A DNA stretch of 64,000 nucleotides, taken from assembly GCF_001613365.1 (NCBI RefSeq), contig NZ_BDCF01000014.1, positions 124,001-188,000 on the forward strand, written 5' to 3'. This document shows, piece by piece, positions 16,581 through 26,395 of this stretch. The DNA is from Nocardia xishanensis NBRC 101358 (GTDB lineage Bacteria > Actinomycetota > Actinomycetes > Mycobacteriales > Mycobacteriaceae). Position 1 is the first letter of the stretch, and each line of letters starts with the position of its first letter. The translations under genes were made by a program, and so were the position numbers. A model generated the notes under the pieces. It was not told where the DNA came from. It made no database searches and saw only the letters and a program-made list of their open reading frames with translations.

Positions 16581-18536
16581 TCAGTTCGGCGGCGGCGGGA
16601 CGGGGTCGACCAGCCCGCAGCGCTCGATCTCGTACTTCGGCACCCGATCGATCCGGTACTTGGCGAACGACAGCGCGTTGCGCAAGTTGTGCCGGAAGCG
16701 CTCGAAGGTCAAAGGATCGCGCGAGGAGACCAGCAGCGCCTGGGTGTCCGGGCACGACATGGCCGTGCGGGCCTGGAGGACCCACTTCTCGTCCAGGTAC
16801 CAGGGCATCCACGGCTTCCGGTCGACCATGCCCGAATCAACGACGACCCAGTCCGGGTACAGGCTCTTGTCGTGGCCGATGCGGCCGTCGACCAGGCGCT
16901 CGGTGTGCGCGGCCAGCGGATAGGCCAGGCCCATCTGGTCGATGACGCGCACGTCGAGCGGGACGTTCATGCTGGTCATGCCGAGATTCAGGAAGTACAC
17001 CGTGTGCCCGGCTCCGCCATCGGGGATCGGCTGCGGCGGCGGCGCGATGTACCAGAACATGAAGGACGGCGAGTTCAGCAGCAGGCCGCCGTTCGGCGTC
17101 TCCTGGATGTTGTTCACCATGGCCCGGATTCGCGGATAGTCGAGATAGTCCGAGGCGCGGATCGGGTGGTCGTGGCCGGTGTTGAGCACGTAGTAGACGC
17201 GCTCGTCGACGATGCCGGACGAGCTGATCTTGGTGCCGGTCTTGATGGCCGTGGTGCCCGAGGCGAACAGCGCCCAGCCGAGCGTGCCGAGCCAGGCGAT
17301 CAGGATCACCGCGAACGACCAGTTCGCCGCGCGCAGTCCCCTTTCGGGGAGCCGAAGCGGAATCACCGCGACCGGAAGCAGGAGCAGGAACAACTGCGGA
17401 AGCAGCATGCGCCCGTGCATGAAGTCGCCGCCGACCCGCAGCGCGTAGACGGTGAGCAGGAACCCGCTGACCAGCACCAGGGTGACCACGGCGGCGGGCG
17501 AGCGCAGCCACGCGCTGAACCGGCGCAGCCGTCCCTGCGCCGCGGCGGACTTGTCGCTCGCCGCGGGTGCCTTCGTCGCGCGCGTCGCGACGACGCCGAC
17601 GATCAGCAGCACGAGCAGCGGAATCCACAGGAAGTACGGGCCGACCAGATCCCACAGGTAGGTGAAGCCCTGGCTCCACTTGGCCCCGCCCGCGTCCTTC
17701 GCGACAGCGGTGTTCGGGTAGGGCAGGCCGTAGTAGCCCATCCGCCAGATCTGGTAGCCGAGCGGCACCAGGCCCGCCGCGGCGACGATGCCCGCGCGCA
17801 GCACGATCGGGCGGAACCGGGTCTGCGGCAGCGGCGCGAAGAAGATCATCAACAGCGCCAGCGCGCCGACCAGCGTCATCTCCGGCCGGATCAGCGGGGC
17901 GAGTCCGGCGAAGAACACCAGGCCGAGCAACCCGGCCAGGCGCACCCGCTCGGCCTGCGTCCAGCGCAGCATCAGCCACCACAGCGCGCCGAGCCAGCAG
18001 ATGACCAGGCTGCTCTCCAGGCCGGAGGTGGCGTAGTCACGGGCGGGCGGCACCGCGATGTAGACCAGCGCGCCCGCGGGCAGCAGCAGCGCCGACTTCG
18101 TGCCGCCCCACAGCCGGGCCGTGCCGAGCATGGCGAACACCATCGCGGCCACCGAGAGCGTCAGCGCGATGCCGAGCACCACGTACTCCAAGCGCGCCTG
18201 GGTCAGCCAGCTGAAGAACCAGACGATGTAGGTCCACGCCGTGCTGGTGTTGGTCTCGACCCGCTCGTCCATGTTGAACACCGGGCCGTAACCCGCGAGC
18301 AGGTTGCGCACGGTGCGCAGCACGATCAGGCCGTCGTCGGCGATCCAGCGACGTTGCCAGCCGCCGACCGCGAAAAGCGCCGCGGTGAGCGCGATCCCAC
18401 CGACGAACGTGGCTCGGGATAGGCGCTGGAAAGACGAGGCGGACCGCGCCTGCGCGTTCGCAGTGCGTTCCGCCTCGTCTCCAGTTCGCTCCGCTCCCTC
18501 TACCAACATCTCGTCAGGTGAGATAGACAGCGACAC
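16581..18536 (-). CDS. aftB: Terminal beta-1,2-arabinofuranosyltransferase AftB
   Basis: A GT-C type membrane glycosyltransferase of 651 residues that adds the terminal beta-1,2-arabinofuranose to arabinan from decaprenyl-phosphoryl-arabinose, creating the sites where mycolates are attached. The first membrane segment ends in WQRRWIADDGLI, with the catalytic-type acidic pair in the first periplasmic loop, and is followed by about nine more hydrophobic segments to near residue 430 and a soluble C-terminal domain. It matches Rv3805c by position (between Ag85 and ubiA). GTG 18536 with GGAG six bases upstream is the preferred start and overlaps ubiA by 23 bp; an ATG at 18509 is the alternative. 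The overlaps down to glfT2 indicate a single operon. Confidence 0.92.
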   Translation of the reverse strand: MSLSISPDEMLVEGAERTGDEAERTANAQARSASSFQRLSRATFVGGIALTAALFAVGGWQRRWIADDGLIVLRTVRNLLAGYGPVFNMDERVETNTSTAWTYIVWFFSWLTQARLEYVVLGIALTLSVAAMVFAMLGTARLWGGTKSALLLPAGALVYIAVPPARDYATSGLESSLVICWLGALWWLMLRWTQAERVRLAGLLGLVFFAGLAPLIRPEMTLVGALALLMIFFAPLPQTRFRPIVLRAGIVAAAGLVPLGYQIWRMGYYGLPYPNTAVAKDAGGAKWSQGFTYLWDLVGPYFLWIPLLVLLIVGVVATRATKAPAASDKSAAAQGRLRRFSAWLRSPAAVVTLVLVSGFLLTVYALRVGGDFMHGRMLLPQLFLLLLPVAVIPLRLPERGLRAANWSFAVILIAWLGTLGWALFASGTTAIKTGTKISSSGIVDERVYYVLNTGHDHPIRASDYLDYPRIRAMVNNIQETPNGGLLLNSPSFMFWYIAPPPQPIPDGGAGHTVYFLNLGMTSMNVPLDVRVIDQMGLAYPLAAHTERLVDGRIGHDKSLYPDWVVVDSGMVDRKPWMPWYLDEKWVLQARTAMSCPDTQALLVSSRDPLTFERFRHNLRNALSFAKYRIDRVPKYEIERCGLVDPVPPPPN

Positions 18537-19440
18537 CTACCGCTCCGATCCAGGCGATTGCGAGGAACTGGAGGACGCGATCCCCCAGCGCGATCTCTTC
18601 GGGTTCTCCGGCCTCGCCACCGTCGACGTCGACCGCGTAACGCAGGATTGCGATGGTAAACGGGATCATCGAGACAGCGAACCAGGTGGTGTCGTTGGCG
18701 CGGTCCTGCTCGAAGGCCCACAGCCCGTAGAACACCACCACGGCGGTGGCCGCGAGCGTCCAGATGAAGCGCAGGTAGGTGGGCGTGTAGTACTCGAGCG
18801 ACTTGCGGATCTTGGCGCCGGTGCCGAGCGCGATCTGGAGTTCGGCGTAGCGCTTGCCCGCCGCCATGAACAGCGAGCCGAACGCCATGATCAGCAGGAA
18901 CCACTGTGAGAGCGGGATGTCCGCGGCCGCGCCACCCGCGACGGCGCGCAGCAGGAAACCGCTGGACACGATGCAGATGTCGAGCACCGCTTGGTGCTTG
19001 AGTCCGAAGCAGTAGGCCAGCTGGATGACGATGTAGACCGCCATCACCACCGCCAGCTGCCAGGCCGCCAGGAACGAGCCGACGATCGAGCCGATCAGCA
19101 GCACGGCGGACAGGCCGTAGGCCAGGTTCACCGGGACGATGCCCGCCGCGATGGGGCGGAACCGCTTGGTCGGGTGGGCCCGGTCGGCCTCGACGTCCAG
19201 CGCGTCGTTGACCAGGTAGATGCCGGAGGCCGCCATGCAGAACACCACGAAGGCGACACCGACGTGGGCGAGAACGTCGATCTCGGTCACCGAGCCCGCG
19301 GCGAGCGGGGCGGCGAGCACGAGGACGTTCTTGACCCACTGACGCGGCCGGACAGCCTTGATCAGACCACCCGCCAACGTCTTCGGCGGACCCTTGACAA
19401 CGGCCTCGGCCAGATCGGCGCCGGTCGGCTCTTCACTCAT
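18514..19440 (-). CDS. ubiA: Decaprenyl-phosphate phosphoribosyltransferase (UbiA-family DPPR synthase)
   Basis: A 308-residue integral membrane prenyltransferase-fold enzyme. It transfers 5-phosphoribose from PRPP to decaprenyl phosphate, the first committed step towards decaprenyl-phosphoryl-arabinose. The UbiA metal-binding signature is visible as NDALDVEADRAHPTKRFRP (Asn78, Asp79, Asp82, Asp86), with multiple hydrophobic helices. A GKRYAEL block near the second conserved loop also fits Rv3806c. The ATG at 19440 lies one base after the TGA of the PAP2 gene, with AAAAGG upstream; earlier in-frame TTG and GTG codons are less likely. Substrate specificity is assigned through synteny with aftB, glfT2 and glf. 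Confidence 0.93.
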   Translation of the reverse strand: MSEEPTGADLAEAVVKGPPKTLAGGLIKAVRPRQWVKNVLVLAAPLAAGSVTEIDVLAHVGVAFVVFCMAASGIYLVNDALDVEADRAHPTKRFRPIAAGIVPVNLAYGLSAVLLIGSIVGSFLAAWQLAVVMAVYIVIQLAYCFGLKHQAVLDICIVSSGFLLRAVAGGAAADIPLSQWFLLIMAFGSLFMAAGKRYAELQIALGTGAKIRKSLEYYTPTYLRFIWTLAATAVVVFYGLWAFEQDRANDTTWFAVSMIPFTIAILRYAVDVDGGEAGEPEEIALGDRVLQFLAIAWIGAVGVAVYLT

Positions 19441-19441
19441 G

Positions 19442-20011
19442 TCAACCAAGGCCTTTTCGTGTGCGGTCACTATCAAGTCTCTTTTCGGCGGCTAGCAAGG
19501 CAGCGGCGGACGCGGCACCGAGCGCGGATCCGGCGAGCACGTCGGAGGGATAGTGCACCCCGAGTACGACTCGGGAGAGCAACATCGGTGGTACGAGCAC
19601 CGCAGGCAAGGGTAGCCCGGTGAGTCTGCCGAGCAACACCGCAGCCGCCGTGGTGGAGGTGGCGTGCGAGGAGGGGAAGCTCAGCTTGCTCGGCGTCCCC
19701 ACGTTGACCTGCACCGACGGATCGTTGGGCCGCGGGCGCCTGACCACGCGCTTGATCACGATGGAGGCCGCGTGGGCGCCGACCGCGCCCACCGCGACCC
19801 CGGCCCACTGCCGCCGCCGCGGCTTGTCGAGCAACCATCCGGCCGCCGCGATGCCGACCCAGCCGAGCGCGTGCTCGCCGAAGTGCGACATGCCGCGCGC
19901 GGCCGAGACGACCGTCGGATTGGCGCCGATGCTCGCCTGCACGGCGTTGATGATCGCGACCTCCGGTGGCCGGGTGGCCGAATCCTGGAGGCTCGGGTTG
20001 ACCGCACTCAC
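19442..20011 (-). CDS. PAP2-family membrane phosphatase (probable decaprenylphosphoryl-5-phosphoribose phosphatase)
   Basis: A 189-residue membrane protein with the three-part acid-phosphatase signature: KRVVRRPRPN, PSSHATS and SRVVLGVHYPSDV. The M. tuberculosis homologue at this position (Rv3807c) has been proposed to dephosphorylate decaprenyl-phosphoryl-5-phosphoribose, the UbiA product. The start GTG shares one base with the TAG stop of glfT2, and its own stop is one base before the ubiA ATG, so the three genes are tightly coupled. A longer open frame towards 20983 is only antisense-frame overlap inside glfT2. The specific substrate is inferred from context. Confidence 0.9.
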   Translation of the reverse strand: MSAVNPSLQDSATRPPEVAIINAVQASIGANPTVVSAARGMSHFGEHALGWVGIAAAGWLLDKPRRRQWAGVAVGAVGAHAASIVIKRVVRRPRPNDPSVQVNVGTPSKLSFPSSHATSTTAAAVLLGRLTGLPLPAVLVPPMLLSRVVLGVHYPSDVLAGSALGAASAAALLAAEKRLDSDRTRKGLG

Positions 20012-21942
20012 TATTTGGTTCCGTTCTGGTCGATGCCGAAGGCGTTCTCCCAAGCCGCGGTGCTGGTGAGCCGCGGGTGCGCGGCGCGGTAGCGCTGCTG
20101 CATCTCGGGGAAGCGGGCCGCGAGTTCCTTGCGCAGCCGCATGGCCTCCTTGAAAAGAGCCAGGGCCTGGCGCGGGTCGCGCTTGCGGTAGACGACGCCG
20201 CGGCCGTCGGCCGTGGTGACGGTGACGCCGTCGACCTGCGAGAGCAGGAACCAGCGCGCGTCCAGCGTCGGCACGTTCAGCTGCGGGGTCTCGTGGTGTT
20301 CGGTGTGCGCGGGCCGCAGGCTGTGCACCAGGCCCTTGGCCAGCCGGACCACCTTCGCGATCGGGTTCGGCGGCTCGCCCACCGCGCCGACGCCGATGTG
20401 GCTGGCCAGCGGCAGGTCGGTGGAGGAGGGCAGGATCACCGCGTCGGGGTACTGCTTGCGCAGCGCGTGCACCGCGCCGAGCGCGCTCGGCAGCAGCTGG
20501 AACAGCCGCTCCGGGCCCGCGAGGAAGTCGCGGATGGCGAGGTTCTGGATCGCCACGGTCGAGTACTCCAGGCAGAGCAGGTGCTTGAGCGTGGCCTTGA
20601 CGGTGTTGACGATCATGCCGCGCCCGTCGCCCGGCATGTGCAGCGAGGCGACCACCAGGCGGTTGCGCAGGTGGAAGTACGCCTGCCAGTCGATGGCGTC
20701 GTCCTTGTCGCTCCACGCCATGTGCCAGACCGCCGCGCCCGGCAGGGTGACGGTGGGGTAGCCGGCCGCGCGGGCGCGCAGGCCGTATTCGGCGTCGTCC
20801 CACTTCAGGAACAGCGGCAGCGGCTGACCGATCTCCTCGGCGACCTGGCGCGGGATCACGCAGGTCCACCAGCCGTTGAAGTCGACGTCGATGCGCCGGT
20901 GCAGCAGCTTGGAGTTGTCGCGGTCGCGCAGCGGGTACTTGGAGAAATCGTGGTCGTATTCGACGTTGGGGGCCGCCGTCCACATGAAGATGCTCCGGTC
21001 GACCACCTCGCCCATGACGTGCAGGTGCGAACGCTCCTGGAGGTTGAGCATCTGTCCGCCGACCAGTACCGGCGACTTGCTGAACCGGGAGAAGGCCAGC
21101 GCGCGCAGGATCGAGTCGGGCTCGATCTCGATGTCGTCGTCCATGTAGACGATGTACTGGGCGTCGGTGGTCTTCAGCGCCTCGTACATGACCCGGCTGT
21201 AGCCGCCGGAGCCGCCGAGGTTGGGCTGGTCGTGAATGGCGAGGCGGTCGCCGAGCACCGCGGCGGCCTCGGCGAAACCGGGCTCGTCGACGACCTTCTT
21301 GGTGCCCTGGTCCGGGATGATGACGGCCTTGATCTTCTCCAGCACCAGCGGGTCGGACCCGAGGGCGCCGAGCGTCTTGACCGCGTCGGTGGGCCGGTTG
21401 AAGGTGGGCATGCCGACCGCGATGCTGCCGTCGCCCGGCGCGTCGACCGGGGCATACCAGCCGCCGGAGAGCAGCGTGACGGCCGTGTCGGTGGTGATGT
21501 CGAACCAGATCCAGCCGCCGTCTTCGAACGGCGCGAGGTCGGTCTCGAACTCGACCGTCGTCGAGTCGGCGCCCGACGCGACGGCGAACTCCTTGCCCTG
21601 CACGTGGATTCGGGAGCCGTCGGCCTTGGACCGGTACATGTCCACCCGGCCGTGCCCGGCCAGCTCCAGCCGCAGCACCACCGAGGTCAGCACGCTCCAG
21701 CGGCGCCAGTAGCTGGCGGGCAGCGCGTTGAAGTAGGTGCAGAACGAGACCTCCGACTCCGCGCCGATGGACAGCGAGGTGCGGGTGGCCGCGTGCGCGC
21801 GCTTGGCGTTGGTCGCCGATTCCTCCAGGTAGAGGGTGCGCACGTCGAGTGGCTCACCCGGCCGGGGCAGGATGATGCGCTGTAGCAGCGATTTCGCGCG
21901 GGTCTCGGTCGTCATGTCTTCCAGCATCGGTGAAGAGGTCAT
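20011..21942 (-). CDS. glfT2: Galactofuranosyltransferase GlfT2
   Basis: A bifunctional UDP-Galf transferase that polymerises the beta-1,5/1,6 galactan of the cell wall. At 643 residues it matches GlfT2 (about 637). An N-terminal beta-sandwich-like region is followed by a GT-A domain with the metal-binding triad YMDDDIEIEP (Asp268-270), the WDDAEYGLR acidic motif and the AVWHMAW histidine typical of the active site. The ATG at 21942 sits 11 nt after AGGAGG, which overlaps the end of glf, and only six bases separate the two genes. The preceding gene, glf, supplies its UDP-Galf substrate. Confidence 0.95.
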   Translation of the reverse strand: MTSSPMLEDMTTETRAKSLLQRIILPRPGEPLDVRTLYLEESATNAKRAHAATRTSLSIGAESEVSFCTYFNALPASYWRRWSVLTSVVLRLELAGHGRVDMYRSKADGSRIHVQGKEFAVASGADSTTVEFETDLAPFEDGGWIWFDITTDTAVTLLSGGWYAPVDAPGDGSIAVGMPTFNRPTDAVKTLGALGSDPLVLEKIKAVIIPDQGTKKVVDEPGFAEAAAVLGDRLAIHDQPNLGGSGGYSRVMYEALKTTDAQYIVYMDDDIEIEPDSILRALAFSRFSKSPVLVGGQMLNLQERSHLHVMGEVVDRSIFMWTAAPNVEYDHDFSKYPLRDRDNSKLLHRRIDVDFNGWWTCVIPRQVAEEIGQPLPLFLKWDDAEYGLRARAAGYPTVTLPGAAVWHMAWSDKDDAIDWQAYFHLRNRLVVASLHMPGDGRGMIVNTVKATLKHLLCLEYSTVAIQNLAIRDFLAGPERLFQLLPSALGAVHALRKQYPDAVILPSSTDLPLASHIGVGAVGEPPNPIAKVVRLAKGLVHSLRPAHTEHHETPQLNVPTLDARWFLLSQVDGVTVTTADGRGVVYRKRDPRQALALFKEAMRLRKELAARFPEMQQRYRAAHPRLTSTAAWENAFGIDQNGTK

Positions 21943-21948
21943 TCGCGA

Positions 21949-23490
<1,542 letters not shown>

Positions 23491-23558
23491 CTTCGCAGAC
23501 GGCCGGTACCCCTCGCAGAGGTTGTGACCACTGCGAGGGGTACGGAAGGTGTGCGAAG
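23491..23558. repeat. Divergent copy A of a dispersed 3'-end hairpin repeat
   Basis: Nested inverted repeat. Outer arms are CTTCGCA (23491-23497) and TGCGAAG (23552-23558); inner arms are GTACCCCTCGCAG (23506-23518) and CTGCGAGGGGTAC (23531-23543), perfect over 13 bp. The CTTCGCAG and CTGCGAGG words are shared with elements at 46139, 48294 and 56743. It abuts the SDR stop codon and probably acts as its terminator. Confidence 0.65.
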
Positions 23559-24281
23559 TCAGGACGGAAAGCCGACGTCGAGTTCGTCGTGGGCGCGTTG
23601 GGTGTACATGCGCCAGTAGTGTTCGCCCAGTTCAGCGTTGGTTATGCGGGGGATTTCGATGCCGGGGGGCGCGAGTTCGGGGTTTTCCGCGAGCAGGCGT
23701 TCGGCGTTACTGTCGCCGATCAGCGCGCCGATGTTGAGCAGGCCGACGTAGACGCCGGTGCCGCGGAGCTCGGCGTGCAGCTGGCGGATATAGGCACGCT
23801 GCGCGGCGAGTGCGACGCCGAAGTTGGCCAGGTAGGGCAGCAGGTAGCGCTCCGAGGACCCCGAGGAGAACAGCAGCGTGCCTTCGCCGCGCTCGAGCAT
23901 CGCGGGCAGCAGCGCGCGGGTCAGCTGGATCGGTGAGTGCAGCTTCAGCGCGATCGGCACGGCCAGGGCGGCCACGTCCACTTCGAGGGTGGACGGGGTG
24001 CGGGCGGAGGGGTCGGCCGCCGCGCCGTGCATCGCGACATCGATCGGGCCGATCGTCGCGGTGACGTCGTCGATCGCTTTCTGGAGTTGCCCGGCGTCGG
24101 TGACGTCGGCGGCGAAGGCGGCCGCCTCGATGCCTTCCGCGATGAGCCGGTCGGCGTTGCGGTTCGCGCGTTCCGCGTCACGGCCGACGATCGCTACCCG
24201 GAAACCCTCCTTGCCGAAGCGCCGCGCGGTGCCCACGCCGAGGCCGGGTCCGTAGCCGAATATCGCGATGGTTCTGGTCAT
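23559..24281 (-). CDS. Atypical short-chain dehydrogenase/reductase (SDR) family protein
   Basis: A 240-residue Rossmann-fold protein. The N-terminal dinucleotide-binding loop is FGYGPGLGVG rather than the classical TGxxxGIG, followed by VGRDAERANR and AADVTDAGQL, as in SDRs that bind NADP(H). The region where SDRs carry the catalytic Tyr-x3-Lys reads LPYLANFGVALAAQRAY, so the Lys is absent at the expected spacing and the enzyme may be catalytically altered. The ATG at 24281 has AGGA nine bases upstream; the open frame extends to 24527 but has no better start. It is divergent from a TetR regulator with two operator-like dyads between them, so it is probably the repressor's target. The substrate is unknown. 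Confidence 0.8.
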   Translation of the reverse strand: MTRTIAIFGYGPGLGVGTARRFGKEGFRVAIVGRDAERANRNADRLIAEGIEAAAFAADVTDAGQLQKAIDDVTATIGPIDVAMHGAAADPSARTPSTLEVDVAALAVPIALKLHSPIQLTRALLPAMLERGEGTLLFSSGSSERYLLPYLANFGVALAAQRAYIRQLHAELRGTGVYVGLLNIGALIGDSNAERLLAENPELAPPGIEIPRITNAELGEHYWRMYTQRAHDELDVGFPS

Positions 24282-24297
24282 TTCATACGTCCTAGCT

Positions 24298-24319
24298 AAC
24301 TTGAGTACCTGCTCGAGTT
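24298..24319. promoter_or_regulatory. TetR operator candidate 1
   Basis: AACTTGAG-N6-CTCGAGTT, an 8-6-8 dyad with one mismatch, lies in the divergent SDR/TetR promoter region. It matches the arrangement of a second dyad 39 bp away, which makes chance less likely. Confidence 0.65.
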
Positions 24320-24336
24320 GAACCGGCATCCACGCT

Positions 24337-24358
24337 AACTTGAACCTATGCTCAAGAT
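24337..24358. promoter_or_regulatory. TetR operator candidate 2
   Basis: AACTTGAA-N6-CTCAAGAT has the same 8-6-8 layout as the dyad at 24298. Both share the word GCTAACTTGA at their left edge, so they form a direct repeat as well as two dyads. Confidence 0.65.
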
Positions 24359-24390
24359 ATTCCCGAGCGGAGATTTGTAGGATCGGCCCC

Positions 24391-25017
24391 GTGCCCGACG
24401 ACAAGCCGTTACGCAGCGATGCCCGCCGTAACCGGGACGCGCTGGTGACGGCGGCGCGGCAAGTGTTCACCGAGCGCGGGCTCGACGCCCCGCTCAAGGA
24501 GGTCGCCGCACGGGCAGGCGTCGCCATCGGAACCCTCTACAACCGCTTCCCCACCCGCGACGACCTCATCGCCGCCGCCGTCGAAGACCGGCTGGAAGCG
24601 GGAAGTCGCATCGCAGAACAAGCGCGCGAGATCGACGACCCGTGGGATTCCTTCGCATACCTGGTCGAAAAGGTCTGCGAACTCCAAGCTTCCGACCGGC
24701 TGCTCAGCGACCTCGCGCTGCGCGCCGCCCCCAGCCCCGCCGTCGCACGCGCCCAGGAGTACGGCCACGGGGTGATGCGCGAAATCATCACGCGCGCACA
24801 GCAAGCAGGCGTCCTTCGCACAGACTGGGTGCTCGAGGACATCGCCTTCATCACCTGGTCGCACACCCGCGTCCTGGAAGCCACCGCCCACATCGCCCCC
24901 GACGCCTGGCGCCGCAACCTCGCCCTCACCCTCGACGGCCTCCGCGCCCCCGCCGCCCACCCCCTCCCTGTCCCCCCGATCACCGAAACCCAACTGATGC
25001 AGGCACTTCAGAAGTAA
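24391..25017 (+). CDS. TetR-family transcriptional repressor
   Basis: A 208-residue regulator. The N-terminal helix-turn-helix is visible: ARRNRDALVTAARQVF, then LKEVAARAGVAIGTLYNRFPTRDDL (read in two parts), a classic TetR DNA-binding unit over about residues 10-60. The C-terminal ligand domain resembles the SbtR-like group found in actinobacteria. GTG at 24391 with TAGGA eight bases upstream is chosen; an upstream TTG would put 17 odd residues before the fold. It is divergently oriented to the SDR gene with paired dyads between them, so autoregulation plus control of the SDR is likely. The inducer is unknown. Confidence 0.9.
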   Translation: MPDDKPLRSDARRNRDALVTAARQVFTERGLDAPLKEVAARAGVAIGTLYNRFPTRDDLIAAAVEDRLEAGSRIAEQAREIDDPWDSFAYLVEKVCELQASDRLLSDLALRAAPSPAVARAQEYGHGVMREIITRAQQAGVLRTDWVLEDIAFITWSHTRVLEATAHIAPDAWRRNLALTLDGLRAPAAHPLPVPPITETQLMQALQK

Positions 25018-25054
25018 TCGCCGCTACTCCGCAGACGATCGGTTGTACCGCTCG

Positions 25055-25074
25055 TTCGCCGCCTTCGCGGCGAA
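25055..25074 (+). terminator. Hairpin after the TetR gene
   Basis: A perfect 8-bp stem TTCGCCGC / GCGGCGAA with a CTTC tetraloop lies 38 nt after the TetR stop. There is no T-run, so it is a likely but unproven terminator. Confidence 0.5.
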
Positions 25075-25240
25075 TCGTCGCGCAGCGAACTCCCATGACT
25101 GGTGTCGATATCGAAGTTCTTGCCGAAGCCGACGCACTCGCCGACCATCCGGCCTCCGGTCGGCTCGACCGCGCAGCGCGGTTCGTGGCCTGCTCGATCA
25201 TGGCGGAAAGTCCCGCACGCACGCCCAGCGATGTGAATTG

Positions 25241-25669
25241 TCAGGTGGCGTATGGAGGGCGCGGGATGGTGAGCCAGCGGCTGGTGGAATCGACCGAGGC
25301 GAGGAAGCAGACCGATACGTGCAGGAAGAAGCCGAGGATCGCTAGCCGTGAACCCGTGAGCACGCCGAACATCACGATGATCGACAGCGACACAGAGATG
25401 ACGTTCACGATGACCTGGCCTGCCTCTTTGCGGCACAGCAGCAGGATCGCGCCGAGCCCGTAGAGCGCGGTGATCACCGCGACCACGAGCGCGACCACGC
25501 GGAAGAGAGTGGCACTGATATCGGGATCAGGCTCGGGATCTACGCTCGCCAAGGACATCGGGATCGCGTAGTAGCCGAGCATCAGCGCGGTCGCGACGAG
25601 CGTGAGCACGGCCGCCGCGATCGCCGTCGCACCGCTGGGCGCTGCTGATGGATCGTTGGAATCGCTCAC
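25241..25669 (-). CDS. Small four-helix membrane protein (family A)
   Basis: A 142-residue protein of unknown function. Four hydrophobic segments are visible, approximately 14-36, 54-79, 84-104 and 106-128. The N-terminus is Ser/Ala/Pro-rich (SNDPSAAPSGATAI). The GTG at 25669 has GGAGGAG directly upstream. Its body resembles the next gene: PSGATAIAAAVLT versus PSGGTAITAAVLS, and GAILLLCRKEAGQVI versus GALLLFMRQTAGRVI. The two are probably paralogues from a local duplication. No catalytic motif is seen. Confidence 0.75.
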   Translation of the reverse strand: MSDSNDPSAAPSGATAIAAAVLTLVATALMLGYYAIPMSLASVDPEPDPDISATLFRVVALVVAVITALYGLGAILLLCRKEAGQVIVNVISVSLSIIVMFGVLTGSRLAILGFFLHVSVCFLASVDSTSRWLTIPRPPYAT

Positions 25670-25746
25670 AGCTCCTCCTCCCGATACGGCCGGAACCTAC
25701 CGCGCCCCTCCGACGGAATCGCTCGGCGATCGAATTCGGTTCGGGC

Positions 25747-26232
25747 TCAGTAGTACGGGTACGGGGGGTGGCCGTAGGGCGGGGCCGGCGGATATGCCGG
25801 TGGGTAGGCGGGTTGGCGGCGGGCGGCGATCCAGCGGCCCGTTGGGCTGGCGATCGTGAGACCGAAGATGGTGCCGGACAGGATGAGTGGCAGACCGCCC
25901 GCGACGCCGCCGATGGCGACCAGCACGAGCGCGCCGAGCAGCGCGATCGAGGACATCCCGATGATGATGACGCGTCCCGCCGTTTGCCGCATGAACAGCA
26001 ACAGCGCGCCGAGCAGCCAGAGCATCGCGATCAGCGCGCCGACGCCGATGCCGACGAACGCGACGGGTTCCACTTCGTTGTCCGGATCGAGCGCCTCGAC
26101 CAGTCCGATCACCACGCCGACCGAGCCGAGCAGGCCGACGAGCGTCGACAGCACTGCGGCCGTGATCGCGGTGCCGCCACTGGGCGCGGGCGGCGGAAAG
26201 CCGTACCCCGCCGGGCCGTACGGATAATTCAT
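25747..26232 (-). CDS. Small four-helix membrane protein with Pro/Tyr-rich ends (family A paralogue)
   Basis: A 161-residue protein with a Tyr/Pro/Gly-rich cytoplasmic start (MNYPYGPAGYGFPPPAPSG), four hydrophobic segments (about 21-43, 58-82, 87-105, 107-128) and a Pro/Tyr-rich tail (YPPAYPPAPPYGHPPYPYY). Such ends are common in actinobacterial membrane proteins of unknown role and may mediate clustering or interaction (inference). GGAGGGGG lies six bases before the ATG. It is the paralogue of the gene stopping at 25241, 77 bp apart, same strand. Function is unknown. Confidence 0.78.
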   Translation of the reverse strand: MNYPYGPAGYGFPPPAPSGGTAITAAVLSTLVGLLGSVGVVIGLVEALDPDNEVEPVAFVGIGVGALIAMLWLLGALLLFMRQTAGRVIIIGMSSIALLGALVLVAIGGVAGGLPLILSGTIFGLTIASPTGRWIAARRQPAYPPAYPPAPPYGHPPYPYY

Positions 26233-26395
26233 CTGGATCCCCCTCCCCCGAAGGCTCGCGGCGCCCTCTCAGCCGAGAACTCTACCGCGCCGATGTTGGG
26301 ATGCTCGACCGCAATTCGTCCGACCGCGGGGGCATCTAGCCGTTGTCGCCGATGGCGTGACCGCGAGTCGGTATCGGCGGCTTCCTAGAAATCAC

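Noticed and set aside
16333..16812. N-terminal extension of Ag85 copy 5 by 160 residues
   Set aside because: No ribosome site at the far end. The internal ATG at 16332 has one and begins a normal signal peptide; the extension also overlaps the aftB 3' end and terminator.
18984..20983. Long frames covering the PAP2 and glfT2 region, including a 513-residue version of the PAP2 protein
   Set aside because: The extra part is an alternative frame of glfT2. The GTG overlapping the glfT2 stop gives a normal-length phosphatase.
25018..25240. Possible plus-strand remnant beginning MTGVDIEVLAEADALADH near 25095
   Set aside because: Codon use looks plausible for about 45 residues, but there is no ribosome site or recognised family, and the frame then runs antisense through the membrane-protein gene.
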